Source: Gossypium raimondii (Eukaryota > Streptophyta > Magnoliopsida > Malvales > Malvaceae). From it: a DNA stretch of 64,000 nucleotides. Below, one piece after another: positions 36,787-49,881 of this stretch. The DNA is taken from positions 21,514,001 through 21,578,000 of the forward strand of contig NC_068569.1 in NCBI RefSeq assembly GCF_025698545.1. Reading direction: 5' to 3'. How positions within the stretch are numbered: the stretch's first letter is position 1; every line of letters begins with the position of its first letter. The notes under the pieces are model-generated. The model saw only the letters and a program-made list of their open reading frames with translations. It had not been told where the DNA came from and did no database searches. The position numbers and the translations under genes were made by a program.

Positions 36787-39068
36787 ATGGCCATAAAGAA
36801 GAACGGGTTCATTCCAAGCTGTGCCCCAGAGGAACTGAAGAAAGTTCTGAAAGCAGTGGCATCCGAGTGGGGAGATATGATAAAAGATATGGAAGAATTT
36901 CACGTGGTTCCGTTGAAAGGAGCACTAACCAACGAGGTTTTCCAGATAAACTGGCCGACAAAACATGGCGAACTTCATCAGAAAGTGTTGGTCCGGGTTT
37001 ATGGTGAAGGTGTGGAGGTGTTTTTCAATAGGGATGATGAGATTAGGACCTTTGAGTGCATGTCCAAGCATGGTCAAGGGCCAAGGCTTCTCGGTCGCTT
37101 TCCAGATGGAAGAATTGAGGAGTTCATTCATGCCAGGGTATGTCAAATCTTTGTCTTTTTGTCTTTATCATGTCTCACTTTTGCAACTGTTGTTTTACTT
37201 AATGATCTCTATGATGTTTAATCTTACCAGACACTCTCTGCGGCCGACCTCCGTGACCCTGAAATATCTTCCCTTGTAGCAGCCAAATTAAGAGAGTTCC
37301 ACAATCTTGACATGCCTGGTCCCAAGGATGTACTTCTCTGGAAGCGATTGAGGTACTATTACTAATATCAATATGCATATGTATGGTTTACTGCTTTTGT
37401 ACTTTTGAGTTGAAAGATGTAAAACCCTTTTTGTTCCTTACCAGGACATGGCTTAGTCTATCAAAGAAATTCTGTTCCCCGGAAGCCGCAAAAGAGTTCG
37501 GCTTGGATATTCTCGGAGACGAAATCAGCATCCTAGAGAAAGAGTTATCACAGGGCTATCAAGAAATCGGGTTTTGTCACAATGATTTGCAATACGGTAA
37601 CATAATGATGGATGAAGAAACAAGAGTAATTACCTTAATCGTAAGTTTCTGATTCGGTTTTTATCATTTGCTAATACAATCTTCTATACAGCACTTCCCT
37701 GTTAGCGTTGTAAAAGGGTAGGCTGCTAAATTTGCATATTAATTGAATATATATAGCCACTATGTTCATATCTATGCATTTTATTGCAACATTTCTGCTT
37801 GATTTAATGGTAATGCTGTTTCATCTGTATGCTAATGGTTGGCAAAGTTGGAAATAGTCAATTGAGCTGTTTATACATGTTTTAAAAAAATAGTATTCAA
37901 ATGCCCTGTTAATAATATGCGTCTTAAGACCTTGTTTATTTTCTAGATTTTTTGTAAACTGAAATTGCAGATAAGGGGTCTGTATGTGGGGTGAAGCTTC
38001 AAGTCCACTGAGCATATGAAACAAAAAGAAAAGCAAAAGATGAGAAGCCAAGGGACTTTGGTCAGCCTCTTTTGTGAGGTTCCTATTTATCTCTTAAATA
38101 AGACTATCTGTTACATAATGATTTAAAAAATTCTAATATTTTATGGGCAATATGGTTCAATATCTAAAGAACCCCTTAACTGTGTATGCAGTAGGAAAAT
38201 TATTATTTGTTGACCTTTAATTTCCATGCTTCCTGAAATTCGTGTGCTTTTTTTATAGTACTGTTGAACTTTCTGGGTCTCTCCTTTTACTTGCTTTGCT
38301 TAGGACATGTTCTTTGTTAACCCATATTTCACAGCATTTTAGCATATATATTTCTTCCACTTCCATATTCCGACTATGCATAGTTATAAGGAGTTATTTG
38401 TTCCCCTTTTTTTTCCAGGACTACGAGTATGCAAGTTACAACCCTATTGCTTATGATCTTGCAAATCACTTTTGTGAGATGGCAGCAAATTATCATTCTG
38501 AGACACCCCATATTTTGGACTTTAGCATATGCCCTGGTGAGTACCTGATTTAATTTAGAAGTAACTGTCCGTTGACATCAAAAACTATCTGGCATTTTCG
38601 GGTCTAATTGTACCTCTCTTCCTTCGGTATTTTGACAACAGATATGGAGGAGCGACGAAGATTCATCCGTGCATATATAGCATCTTCCGGTAATCATGTC
38701 AATCTGTGTGTACCATAAAGAAGAGTATTTGCCACCATTTACATGTAATTGGTTTTAACATACTTGAATGCAGGTAATGAACCCAGTGATGCTGAAGTGG
38801 AGCAGCTACTTGTTGATGCAGAGAAATACACTCTTGCTAATCATCTGTTTTGGGGCTTATGGGGAATAATCTCGGTAACTGTTTTCAGCACTATCTTTCA
38901 TTTCATATCGGTTAGCTTTGTCCGGGTTGTGTGGACTAATTAAGGGGTGGGGTGTATATGCAGGGTCATGTAAACAAGATAGAGTTTGACTATCTGGAGT
39001 ATGCAAGGCAGAGGTTTCAGCAGTACTGGTTTAAGAAAACCCTTGCGCTTGAGTCCCTCACTCTTTAA
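36787..39068 (+). CDS. CK1: Choline/ethanolamine kinase, 346 aa
   Basis: ATP-dependent phosphorylation of choline (and often ethanolamine), the first step of the CDP-choline (Kennedy) route to phosphatidylcholine, in the cytosol. Exons: 36787-37137, 37231-37352, 37445-37640, 38419-38536, 38642-38689, 38774-38874 and 38964-39068. The frame is continuous, 346 aa, matching Arabidopsis choline kinase 1 in length. The N-terminal lobe has [18 protein letters not shown]. The catalytic Brenner motif is intact, [17 protein letters not shown], followed by the metal-binding [19 protein letters not shown]. The C-terminal [12 protein letters not shown] and [11 protein letters not shown] are family blocks. 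A leader intron probably ends at the acceptor at 36752. No defect seen. Confidence 0.96.
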
Positions 39069-40888
39069 GGCAGCCTAAGCATGGATCGCCGCAGGGTTAA
39101 CAAGGAACAGCTATAGGTTTACATAGTATTACTTAGAATAAACCTAGCCTGTTGATAGGGGTTGGTGAAAAAGAATTTGTAAATAACTGTTGTAAGGTTA
39201 CTTCTGCCATGGGTGTATAATCACTTTTGAAGTAATGTCCATTTAATGATTCAAATTCTTCTACGTTCTTGTATTTTTTTTGTGAAAAATAAAACAGAAT
39301 TACATCAAATCAACTATTAAGAGACGCTAAAAACTTTGTCCTGTTAAAGAGCCATAGATAAAGTATCAAGAGGTACTTCAAAAATCTATAAGGTTGCTTG
39401 CCATGTAAGGTTAATCTTTACCAATTGATCTGCAATTACCGGTTTTATTATGTCCTTGGATTAGATGTACCTTTAACTGAAACAGTAAAACAGTAAAGAA
39501 ATTTTAAAAAGGCAAAATATAAATTTTTAATGCTTTTTATAAATAAAAAAATGAAAAAAATGCAAAAAAAGGAAGAGCTAGTGATTGATGAAGTATAATG
39601 TTTTCTTTATGGAGAAAGGAGACGTGATAAATAAGATATTTTGGAAGAAGGTGGAAAGGAAGTTCGGAGCAAATTCTATAACACTGAGCGCATCGACAAG
39701 TGGTGGTCAGTAAGGTGGAAAAGGGGAAATATGATTGATGATGATAAGGTTAACGAGAAAAAAAAAGTTGAGAGAATTTTAGAGTGAACTTTGAAAGTCC
39801 TAATGCTAGCGTGCCAAAAGTTGCTTCACGACTCTTATTTATAGATTTTAGAAAATAGGAGTTACAATGTTAGATAATTAATATCAAAGGAATTATTTTT
39901 CAGCTACAATTGCATTAATAATTAAGAAATGGTGGTGAAAAGTTTTGTTAGTGATGATAAATAGTGAGAAAGAATTCACTTAAGTTTTTGAAAGGAGGAA
40001 AAACACTTAAGGTTAATAGGAAACTTCTTAACTTCCTTCATATCTAATCCATTCAGCTATGCTCTTCGGAACATCACAAAAGTGAAGACAACATAAGTTA
40101 ACCCTGCCATACTTCTTCTATTTTGGTGAATTGGTACCCCATACCATGTGAAACATTTATCGTGAAACATCTCTTGAAATGCAATGTGAGAGATGTTCTT
40201 AATAAGTGTTGTTCCTGAATAAAAGTTATTCTGACTGTTCCAAATGTAAAAGTTGTTCCGCACAAAATTTGTTATGTGGTGATGCTTCTCTTGGAAGAGC
40301 TTATTTTAAATAATGACACTTCGAGAAAAACACAATGGTTTAAAATAGAAGTTGTTCCAGACGATTGGTTTAGAGCAGTGATGTTTAAAGTTGTTTCCTG
40401 AAAAAAAATATTCGAATTGTAGAAGAGAAGGGGAAAGAGAGCTTTCAATTTGTGAAGATAGTGCGAGAAAAGGAAGTCATATAACATCAATTTCAATAGC
40501 CCGTTGATTTAAATGAAAATTTTCGAATAGTTCAATGATCAAATTGTAACATTTTTTAGTTAAGTGACCAAAGTGAAAACTTACCCATCGTTTAGTAACT
40601 AATGGTGTAGTTTACCTTAAAAAATAAGGGTAAAAATATAAATATTCAACATTTAGTATTATTGAATTGTTATAAATCCATTGATAAATAGATGCACACG
40701 TAACGCCCAAAACCTCAAAGAATTTATTCTCTTATAACCCGTAAAGAATTTATAAAGTATGTTAATTCTTTTATTTACATTATTATAACCTATATTGATT
40801 GACACCAAATTACATGTATAAATAAAAGTTGAATTATCTTTTCATTTTTCTTTACCATTCTCTCTTGTTTTATTACAATTCTTTTAGT
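39069..40888. other. Intergenic DNA with degraded repeat
   Basis: After the choline kinase 3' UTR, 39,560-40,500 has a mixed-composition block with minus-strand frames (40057-40263, 40272-40496) that match nothing I know. It is probably old retroelement or LTR sequence. No gene recognised. Confidence 0.4.
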
Positions 40889-42073
40889 TTTCATAATATG
40901 AAAATATATTTACATTAAACGCATTAATTTTAGTAAATAATATTAAAACTTAAACTAAGCACATATTATTTTTGGAATTTGATTTTTCAATATATCAAAT
41001 TATTTAATTTTTATTGGTATTTAGTATTATAATTAAATACTAATATTTAACACTATGATTTGGTTACATATGATTTTACGTTTGATATATCTTAATTTTT
41101 TTAGTTACTTTTGATTTAGTTCAAAATTTTATATATAAGTTTCACAGTCGTGCTTAGCAAAGCAAGCTGTTCCTCTTTGTACAGTGGGTTAGTTTTCTAA
41201 ATTGAATTTCAAATTATTTCTCTTTTGTTATTGTACTACTTTGTTCTATAGCATAAACATTTATTTGTCCTCTCTAACTTATAAAATAGGTGATTTTAAC
41301 CGTTTAATTAATTTTATTTTAAAAATTTTAAAATTTGTTAGATCATCCTAAAATAATGAAAAAGTTAACCTATTAACTTTGTTGATGTGACATACACGTG
41401 AATGACACGCAAATAATTAATTAAAATTTTTAAGTTTAAAAATATATAAAATGTTAATTTTTTAATTTTAGATAAATCAATTGCTAACGTGGCATACGTA
41501 TAGAGTATAGACTACCATGTCTATTTGGAGGTGATTTGTCAATAAATGCAAATTCAAATGCATGGAAATTTAAATCGAGGCCAAATTGACTCTTTTTATT
41601 TATTTATAAAGTTAAAGGGTCAAATAAGTCATTATGTCATATTCTATTTACCATATATTAGAGTAGAATACATCAAAGGCATAATGACAATTTTAATTCT
41701 TAACATCTATATCTTTTGTCAATTTGATTTTTTAGTTAAATTTGACCTTCAATCTTTTAAAACTGTCAAATTCAACCATTACCTTTTAAACAAAGTCCAA
41801 TTGAATTTTTAAACGAAAAAGTAACTAAAATGTTAAATTTGTAAACTTGACAACCCATTTGATAATATATGTGTAATTCATGTTTTATTGATTTAACATA
41901 TAAGAAAAATAATATCACGTTAACTTGAAATATATATAAATTATCACCTAAATTATAACGCCAACATAGTTAAAACTAATATCCTCATTCTTTCATATCC
42001 ATTTTAGCAAGTAGCACCCAAAAATGTCAAAGTTTTATGCAGTGTGGTAATATGTGTAGCAATGAGATAGTAA
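40889..42073 (+). repeat. Source segment of the inverted duplication (upstream of RAD21/SYN2)
   Basis: This AT-rich DNA is collinear, in inverted orientation, with 28,828-30,157. Shared text includes TTTACATTAAACG, AATAATATTAAAACTTAA, TTGGTATTTAGTATTATAAT and GGTTACATATGATT, and near the right end TTTTATGCAGTG. It may include distal regulatory sequence of the cohesin gene. Confidence 0.8.
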
Positions 42074-42799
42074 ATTGATTTTGTTTAGGAAATATTATGT
42101 ATATGTTATATAAATTATAGAAGGTGATTTAAGTTGTGGATTAAATTATTTCATTTGAAAACAATTTAATAATAGAAACATATAAGGATTTAGTAAAACC
42201 AATGATATATTAGTGATTAATACATATAATTGAAAATTTTGAGATAATTATTTTATTCATGATTATGTTATCGCCTTTAATCAGTGATGATGTGACAATC
42301 ACATTGACAATCGATAATGACAGTGACGTTTATTAACGATTATGTCAATGTTTTTATTGAAAAAAGATTTATTTGATCAATTTGTTAGTTCAAAGCTCAG
42401 TTTGGTAAAAAAATTAAAAGGGTTTAATTGATTTCCTAAAAAAAAGGTTTGAGAACTGCTTTTACCAATAATCCAACAAAATAATTTTAAAAACTGAAGA
42501 ATGAAAACCCCAAGATATTGAAAACAAAATTAAAAACACAAGACCCAAAAAAGAACTATGTTATTTCACCTCTATAAAACTCATAAAAAATAACCGATAA
42601 ATAGAAAAAGAGGGTTATAAACTTATAATTAAGAGGCTTGCAAGGTACACAACCCGACCGTTTTCTTCTTAAATAGCCTTCGCTTTATTCTACTCTTCTG
42701 CTGGACAATGAGTTGTCTAACTTCCAAGTGCTATGCTTATGTAAATTAAAACCCAAAATAGTGAAGACCAGCAGAGATAAAAGTGAACGAAATAAAACA

Positions 42800-45700
42800 A
42801 TGTTTATTTCAAAGTGCCTAGTCTCAAAGAAAGGGCCATTAGGTGCCATATGGGTAGCTGCTTATTTCTTCAAGAAACTCAAGAAATCTCAAATATCTGG
42901 GACTAATATCTCCTCTTCTGTTGGTTAGTCTCTTTTTTTCTTTTCCTTTTCAAATGCCCATTACTCATTTGCTTTTATCTTTGCTTCTTTTGAGTGAAAA
43001 ATGTAACATTTTTCCTTGGTTTGTAAAAAAAGAAAAGAGAAAGCTGAGACTTTAACAGAGTTATTTTTCCGGTCTCATTTATTTGTTGTTTGCTTGTTTC
43101 AGTCTTTTCGTTTTTTTGGTTACATATGAAGTGAATGAAAGATTATTGTTGTTGTCTTCTTTTTGGTTGGTTTTTTTGTGTTGTTTACATGAGATGAGAA
43201 ATGTATAAAGGTAAGTTAAATATTAGGTGGTTAATGGGAATTGTATGATAAATTGCCGCAAAGGGTTTTTCTTTTCATTTTTCTTTTTAAATTTGAAAGT
43301 AATTGTCACTGTGACCTTGTTTCTGGGTGCTTGATTTCACATTCTCAATCCTAGCTATTAAAAAAAAAAAACAATTAAAACCTATTTATTAGTTAAAGGA
43401 AATGTGATTCAAGTTAAAAGGATATCAAACTATCTCGTGCTCAGTAGAAATCAGGTAATTTAGGCATTTCAATTTTCTGGATTCCTATCATCTATTATGC
43501 ATGTTTTAACAATTTAATTGAATTTCTTTTTCTCGGTTAGACATTCTATCAGGATTTTATTTCTTTTGGTGTATACAAGAATAAGCCAAATAAGGCCTTT
43601 GTTCTCATCTTTGTTGAGACAAAAACTTATGAATGGAATATTGTTGTGTTCATGTTTTTATGGTGTTGCAGATGATATTTTGCAAAACCAGCTTGAGATT
43701 CTGGCATATAGAGTATTAGCCTACCTCCTCCTTGGTGTTGTCAGAATATACTCCAAAAAGGTTGAATATCTTTTTGATGATTGCCAAGAGGTGCTGATTA
43801 AGATAAATGAATTTGTGGTTAGAGAAAAAAATAGAGCAAAGAAGGAGGCCCTGCGATCGGCTTCTTTCTCGATTACTCGACCTGTGTGCTTTGAGTTGGA
43901 TGCATTTGATCTGGAGGTACTTGAAGATACTAGTAGGTAAACTAATCTAGTTTAATTACAAGCTTCATGTCATTTCTGTTTCTTTTATTCGTGCTCAAGA
44001 TTGTAGTTCTTCTTCCAGAGATAATGAGGTGCCTCGTGAAGAAATAACTCTGAAAGGTATTGGTTTTGCTTTGAAATAGTTTTCTACCTCGTTTTGTTTG
44101 CTCTTTGTTTGTTAACTAAACTTTGATGAAACAGATGTAGCTTGGACAAATGCTGGAACAATGCAATATTCCCTAGATAGGGTAAGTAATTTGATCATAT
44201 TGCATTCATCGTAATTTGATCGAAGTCTATTGAGCTTAACTGGTTTATATAAGTCTTTCTTACTGTTCATGCTTGTGGTTTGCTTTCAATTTTTTTTTAA
44301 AAGACTCGAGTCCAATTTGTTAGATGATCTCAACTACTTGGAATTGTTTATGTTGAATCCTTTCTATTTTCACTAAAAGTTTATCGCTTTTCTATTACTT
44401 TGTTAAAAGTTCATTCAGTTGCCAACAACCTCTTGGCCTAGTGGCAAGATAGAAGTTCACTCAGCTATTGTTGCATTGAAGCCTGAAGGGGCTTATAGTA
44501 GTAATTGCAATATACTGAGCATAGATGAAAAGTTGGATTTATTGGTTTTCATGTCATTCTTTTCTGCTTTTAGGCTGTAAGGGGTAAGCTTTCACTATGA
44601 AAGATTGTTGTTATGGAACATGTGTGACCTATACACGCAACATAAATACTCGAATGGTTCTTACAAATTGTCAGATTATTAACAGTGGCTTTCCTGCTAA
44701 TATTTCAATGTTGATTTTTTATAGATTGCGGCATAAATACCTGATTTGCTCAAGTTGACTCTTCCATTCTGTGCAGATTGCGGCATTGGATGATGCTTTC
44801 TTGATAGATTGCATTCCACCTGAAGAGTATGCATAACGATTTCAGTTGTTAGGTTCTCAGTTCTATATGTTTAGATATGTTCTATCATGTCTTTCTGAAG
44901 AAGCTAAAAGCCTCAAAGTTGTTAAAAACTTTTTCTAATCATATTATGTTTTCAGCAGTCTTTCATGCCACCTGATGACCTTCGAGACAGAAGCAAGAAC
45001 ATTGCATGATGTATGTGAATCAGAAGCAAGCATGGAAAAGCTTCGGTGTGATACCTCCATTCACGAGGAGGTTTCACATCTTAAAATTGTTTGTAGGGTG
45101 GAGGAAGAACCTCTTAACATTGTTAAAGTTTTTGATAAAAATGAGAGAGAGCATTTGGAGGTTCCTGACATGTCTGGTTTGGAGAACCGTACAGTCCAAG
45201 AAGCAAATAGAGAGAAAAACAATGATAGATTCTTGCCAGAAGAATGTCTGAGCCTTCGTTTTGAGGCTGCGGAGGATTCCTTGGGTCCTTTTAAACTTAA
45301 CCCATTTGCTAAAGATCAAACTACTAGTGGAATGATTGAGGGTCCAGATCTATTAGAATCAGAAAATGAATTGAACCAGGCTATGGAGGAAGATCATGCA
45401 TGTGTCCTGGAAGCAAGTGCATGGGTTCCGGACCTTGCTGGCTCATCAAGCAGAGAGAAAAGCAATGATAGGTTCTCTTCAGAAGAAGGGATGAACCTAC
45501 ATCCTGAGGCTGAGGAGGAACCTCTAATCCCTGTTGAATCACTTGTTGAAGATCTAGTTAATAGAGAAAAGATGGGTTTGCATCTGCCACAATCCAAAAA
45601 TGAAGTGCACCAGCTATTGGAGGAAGATCATGTGAGCATGAAAGCAAGTAAGGAGGTTCCAGGCATTGCAAGCTCAGAAAACCATATAGGAAGAGAAGCA

Positions 45701-48700
45701 AGCAGGGAGAATCATAATGATGAATTCTGTCAAGAAGAATGTTTGAATCTTATTGTTGAGGTTGAGGAGAAATCTCCAGCTTTCATGAAATCTTTTGATG
45801 AAGAACAAACTAGCAGAGAGAAGAAGAAGGGTTCAGATAGGGTGCAACCAGAAAATGAAGTACACCATTTTATGGAGGAAGGTTGCAACTCGGGAGCCGG
45901 TGTGAAGAAGCTCCAGGCTGAAGGTTTCTCTGACATGGACCTTCAGGAACCTTCCACACTTGTTAGACCACTTGCTGAAGAGAATCAAACTGATGCAGAG
46001 AATGGGAAGTTTCCAGCAATGAGAACTTCCAAGGATGGAAAATGTCAGGTCGCTGCTAAAGACCATCCTTTGTCTGTTACATTGGACACAAATCCTCTGT
46101 CCATGTTGCGAGATGCTTCAGGTAGAAGGAAATATTACAATTTTTTTCTTTGTTGCTCAAACTCTTTACTTTTCATTTTCAATGATCTACCCCATGTCTA
46201 ACACATATCCAAAGGACGTTGTATGGAGGTCTAACCGTCATATATAAGGGAACATCATAAAAAAATATAACGTTCCCTTTACAATACTTGGCCCCGAGTT
46301 GAAACTTCATTTGGGTCATAAATTGTGTTAAAACATTTGTCTAATATACAATTTCTCTCCTTTAACGCAGGAGCTACTACCCCTCATTTTATGCTTATCC
46401 CAACTCCTGCTAAAAGGGAACGTGCTCGGTTTTCTCGGAAGAGAAAATGTTTGTTTGATGAAGTGATAGTTTTCCCTAATGAGTAAGCTATGGTTACCTC
46501 AAAACTATATGTAATCAGTTCAAGTAGTTTTATGTTGTTAATCTACTTTATAGGCTAGACATTGTTGGGTAACATCATATATTGTGCCGAGCATCATTGT
46601 TGCATATGATAGCCGTATGTATTTGTTGCATTCTGGAGTAGTGTGGATTGGAATTTATGATGTAATTGGAAATAACATGTGTTGTGATGAATGGTGCTGA
46701 TTATTAAAATTGGGTGATATTTGGTTTGATCTTTAAGCCCTAGATATTGTAACATGATGATGTTTCTTCGTATGAGGTGCACATCTTACTGCTGCAGTAT
46801 GAGCAAGACAAAAAGGAAATTTATGGTAAATCTTAGCATACTTTTTCACGCCTCGGTCTGGTAGTTGATTCTGCTATTGTGTAGAATACACACACTATAC
46901 ATATATATTTGTATTTCAACGTCCCAATTTGTGCTGTCTTTTTTCAATTGATTTAATAGCCGTGTCACCTTTCTATGGGTTATACAGTATCACTTTGTAA
47001 TTTAGACATTGGTTATTAGTTAAAAAGTTAAGGGATAGAAAAAACAAATCACACAGTTTCTATCATTTGATTTCATGTTCAATTTTTTGCAGCATAATGC
47101 GGCAATGGATAAAAGATGCAAGTGATTTGGTCTCTAAGGGGGGAAAGGATGGTCATACTGCTTTGGGTGCAAGGAGGCCTTGGATTTCCAGCCTTCCCCA
47201 GGGTTTCTTAGAGCCTTCAGTTCCCTGTAATTGCTCTATCAGATATATTTCTACATGTTATTTCTCTAGTTATGCTTCTTTGTTAATCATCCTCTTGACA
47301 GGCACCTCGGAGCTTAAATCTATTTACTCTGGAAAGAGATTGCGAATTCTCAAATCTGTAAATATCATAAAACCTCCAGAACAGATGGACACTTCTGAAC
47401 CTCCAGCAGTTGATGGATCTTTTGAGCAAGCAGAACTTACTCCAGCAACTGTTGAAATGAGGGATCCTCCAGTTTTGTTGAACCTCTCAAAATCTCCTCT
47501 ATTTGATGGATCCTCAGAGCAGGCTGGAATTGCTCCACAAACACCTATTCGGCAGTCAACTTCCCTTGTTGTTGGAGAACAGACAGAAATTGCTCCACAA
47601 ACACCTGTTCTGTACTCTAAATCATTGAGGCCTTTTGGGAGCCCTAAGGACCTGAAATTTTATAACTTAGATGTAGGACCAGAGAATGTGGATCCTATTC
47701 AAAGCATGGAGAAAGAGCCTTCTCTGAATGAAATTGTAGAGAAGGAGTCTTCCCTGAACAAAAATGAAGACCTTGATCTCAATCTGGTGAGCATGGTGAA
47801 TTTATGATTACAAGTAGCTGCCTTACTGTGATATGGATTTAGAATAACCATCTGACTGGGCAATTATATTGATGCACACAGGCATTGGTTTACACTTAAC
47901 CATTAATCATGCATTGCATCAACTTGTTCTGTTATGTTTAACACGTAACATCTGTCAAAGTAGATCTTAAATCATCTAATGCACGATAAGGTTGGACTTT
48001 GGAACACAAATCATATTTGGGGTGTTCCATATAATTGTATCAATCACATTACATTTTGTTGTTTGTTGTCTTCCCTATTTGGAACATCCTCTATTGGTTA
48101 TTTACTTCATTAAGATTTTGGGCAGGACATGCATTCAAATGAAGATGATAACCAGGGACAGGGTAAGAGCTATTCGTAATGTTCTTAATTTAAACTTTGA
48201 TTTCTTTGGCTTCATTTTAGATTGAATGTTTTTTGTTCACATGCGGTATTCTTACCTGAACTTTTTCATGACTAGCAGATGGATGGTCTTCAAGAACCAG
48301 GTAAGATATATACAGCCTTTGCAATGTCTTGTTCAACTTGAGCAGTTAGTGCGAACCCCGTACAATTTCTTGCAAAACTTTGCTTATTACAAAGTTGAAT
48401 CTTTGATGCACAGAATGGTGGCAGAGAGATTGCAGATGAGTTTTCTAGATCAAAGGGAAAAAAAGGAGGAAAAGGTGAACTTATCACAGCTTCTGGAAGG
48501 AAAAACAAAGAAAGCAAGTGTGAGACTCTTTTATGAGATACTGGTACGTTGTAGTGTCCAATAACGAAAATCAAATTCTCTAGCAATGGTCATTTTTACT
48601 CATTTGTTCAGTCTGGTTGCACTGACTTGACTGGTTAAATTGCCATTAAAGGAATGCTTAAGCTTGCGTATGTTGCTTTGCTTAAAGTATATTCATATTT

Positions 48701-48898
48701 GGCACCCAAGTATGTGAGTGATGGAAATGTTCAAACTGAAAACTAAGTAGGTTAGATTTGTTGGTGCAAAATTTGCAGGTGTTGAAAAGTACAGGGCTTG
48801 TGGATGTGCAGCAAGAAGAGGCTTTTAGTGACATTGTTGTTGTGAAAGGTCCGAAGTGGGAGGGAATGGGTTTTTGCTTGGGAAGGCATGTTAAATGA
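42800..48898 (+). CDS. SYN2: Cohesin alpha-kleisin, RAD21/SCC1 family (SYN2/RAD21.1-like), 909 aa
   Basis: Closes the SMC1-SMC3 cohesin ring; the Arabidopsis orthologue type is SYN2/RAD21.1, linked to DNA repair. Exons: 42800-42923, 43672-43936, 44019-44056, 44135-44181, 44777-44826, 44956-46121, 46371-46482, 47093-47226, 47302-47786, 48126-48162, 48279-48300, 48414-48543 and 48779-48898. All joins keep frame. The N-terminal SMC3-binding domain reads SKCLVSKKGPLGAIWVAAYF and LAYLLLGVVRIYSKKVEYLF; the C-terminal winged helix reads VNLSQLLEG, KKASVRLFYEILVLKSTGLV. The centre is acidic, with three ~80-residue repeats and two IAPQTPV copies. It starts MFIS where the family usually has MFYS. The match to Arabidopsis SYN2 is much closer than to SYN3 or SYN4. 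Confidence 0.94.
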
Positions 48899-49690
48899 GG
48901 ATTCACTCTGTAAATGTGTGTTGTAGTTATTTTAGCTGATATGTGAATTGGAAAATATAGGATGCAACTACTTTGTTACTTATTTTGTTAGGATCTTTGT
49001 TTTCTTTAACAGCCCTTTTTAATTATTGTATAGACTTAACCCCGAATTACTGTGCCATTCCCCTTCAGCTGCAAAGCTGTTAGAAAATTTTGGACTTGGT
49101 CCTAGTTTACTGAGAAAATTATCTCTGTTAATATTAAATTTTTTATTCAGCTTGGGTCTCGAGTAAAGGTGAAAATGCATTTATTTTACAGAATAAATTA
49201 TATTACTTTAAAAGTGTTTTTTGTCATTCGGAAAAATAGAAATAGAAATATATATATATATAGTGAAATTTGGGCTTAAGTTTGTAAATTTTTACATTTG
49301 TATTTTACAGTTTCTCTATAAATACATTTATTATAAAATTTTGTTTTTTGTTTTTCACCAAGTTATGAGTGGGTTTATTAAATTATGTGTAAATCTGTTT
49401 TTGCAAAAAAAAGAAGTTGCTCATTAAATAAATTATAGGTAGGGTGAAAAAGGTTTTGCTTTATTGATTCATTTTCAATATTTTGTAATTTTATTTTGAC
49501 TCTTTTCAAGTAACAGGATGATTCAGTAATTGGTGTGAGTTTATCTAGGTTTGCCGAACTCAAGCAACCGGCTGATTAACTGGTGTGAATCGATCCATAA
49601 AGTTTGTTTGTGTGGTAGTGTATTGTGTAAAAAAAATCAATTCATATTTAAATATGGGTCATTGTATATAATGATAGTCCAAGTCAAGCC
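48899..49690. other. Spacer between RAD21/SYN2 and L13
   Basis: Contains the RAD21 3' UTR and AT-rich spacer with a short (TA)n tract at 49251-49262. Nothing else recognised. Confidence 0.5.
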
Positions 49691-49694
49691 CCTT

Positions 49695-49777
49695 AGCCCA
49701 ATTTAATTATTGAGTGCATATCCAACAACTCTGCTCCCTCTCTCGTCTTTGTCATCTCAAACCCTAGATCAGGGTTT
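49695..49777 (+). promoter_or_regulatory. Site II and telo-box motifs of the L13 promoter
   Basis: AGCCCA (49695-49700, inverted site II TGGGCT), the telo-box AAACCCTAG (49759-49767) and an opposed AGGGTTT (49771-49777) lie 105-190 bp before the start codon. Site II plus telo-box is the usual promoter grammar of plant ribosomal and other translation genes (TCP and telo-box factors). Confidence 0.6.
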
Positions 49778-49881
49778 AAAGAATTTTTTCCTTTTTTTTT
49801 TCAAAAAAAATTTCAACTAAAATTCCCCTCTTGATCTTCTTCGATTATTATCTTTTGATTGTGGCTTAAAATTACGGAAAA

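Noticed and set aside
48290..48586. Antisense ORF across the RAD21 C-terminal exons
   Set aside because: Shadow of real coding exons; no family resemblance.
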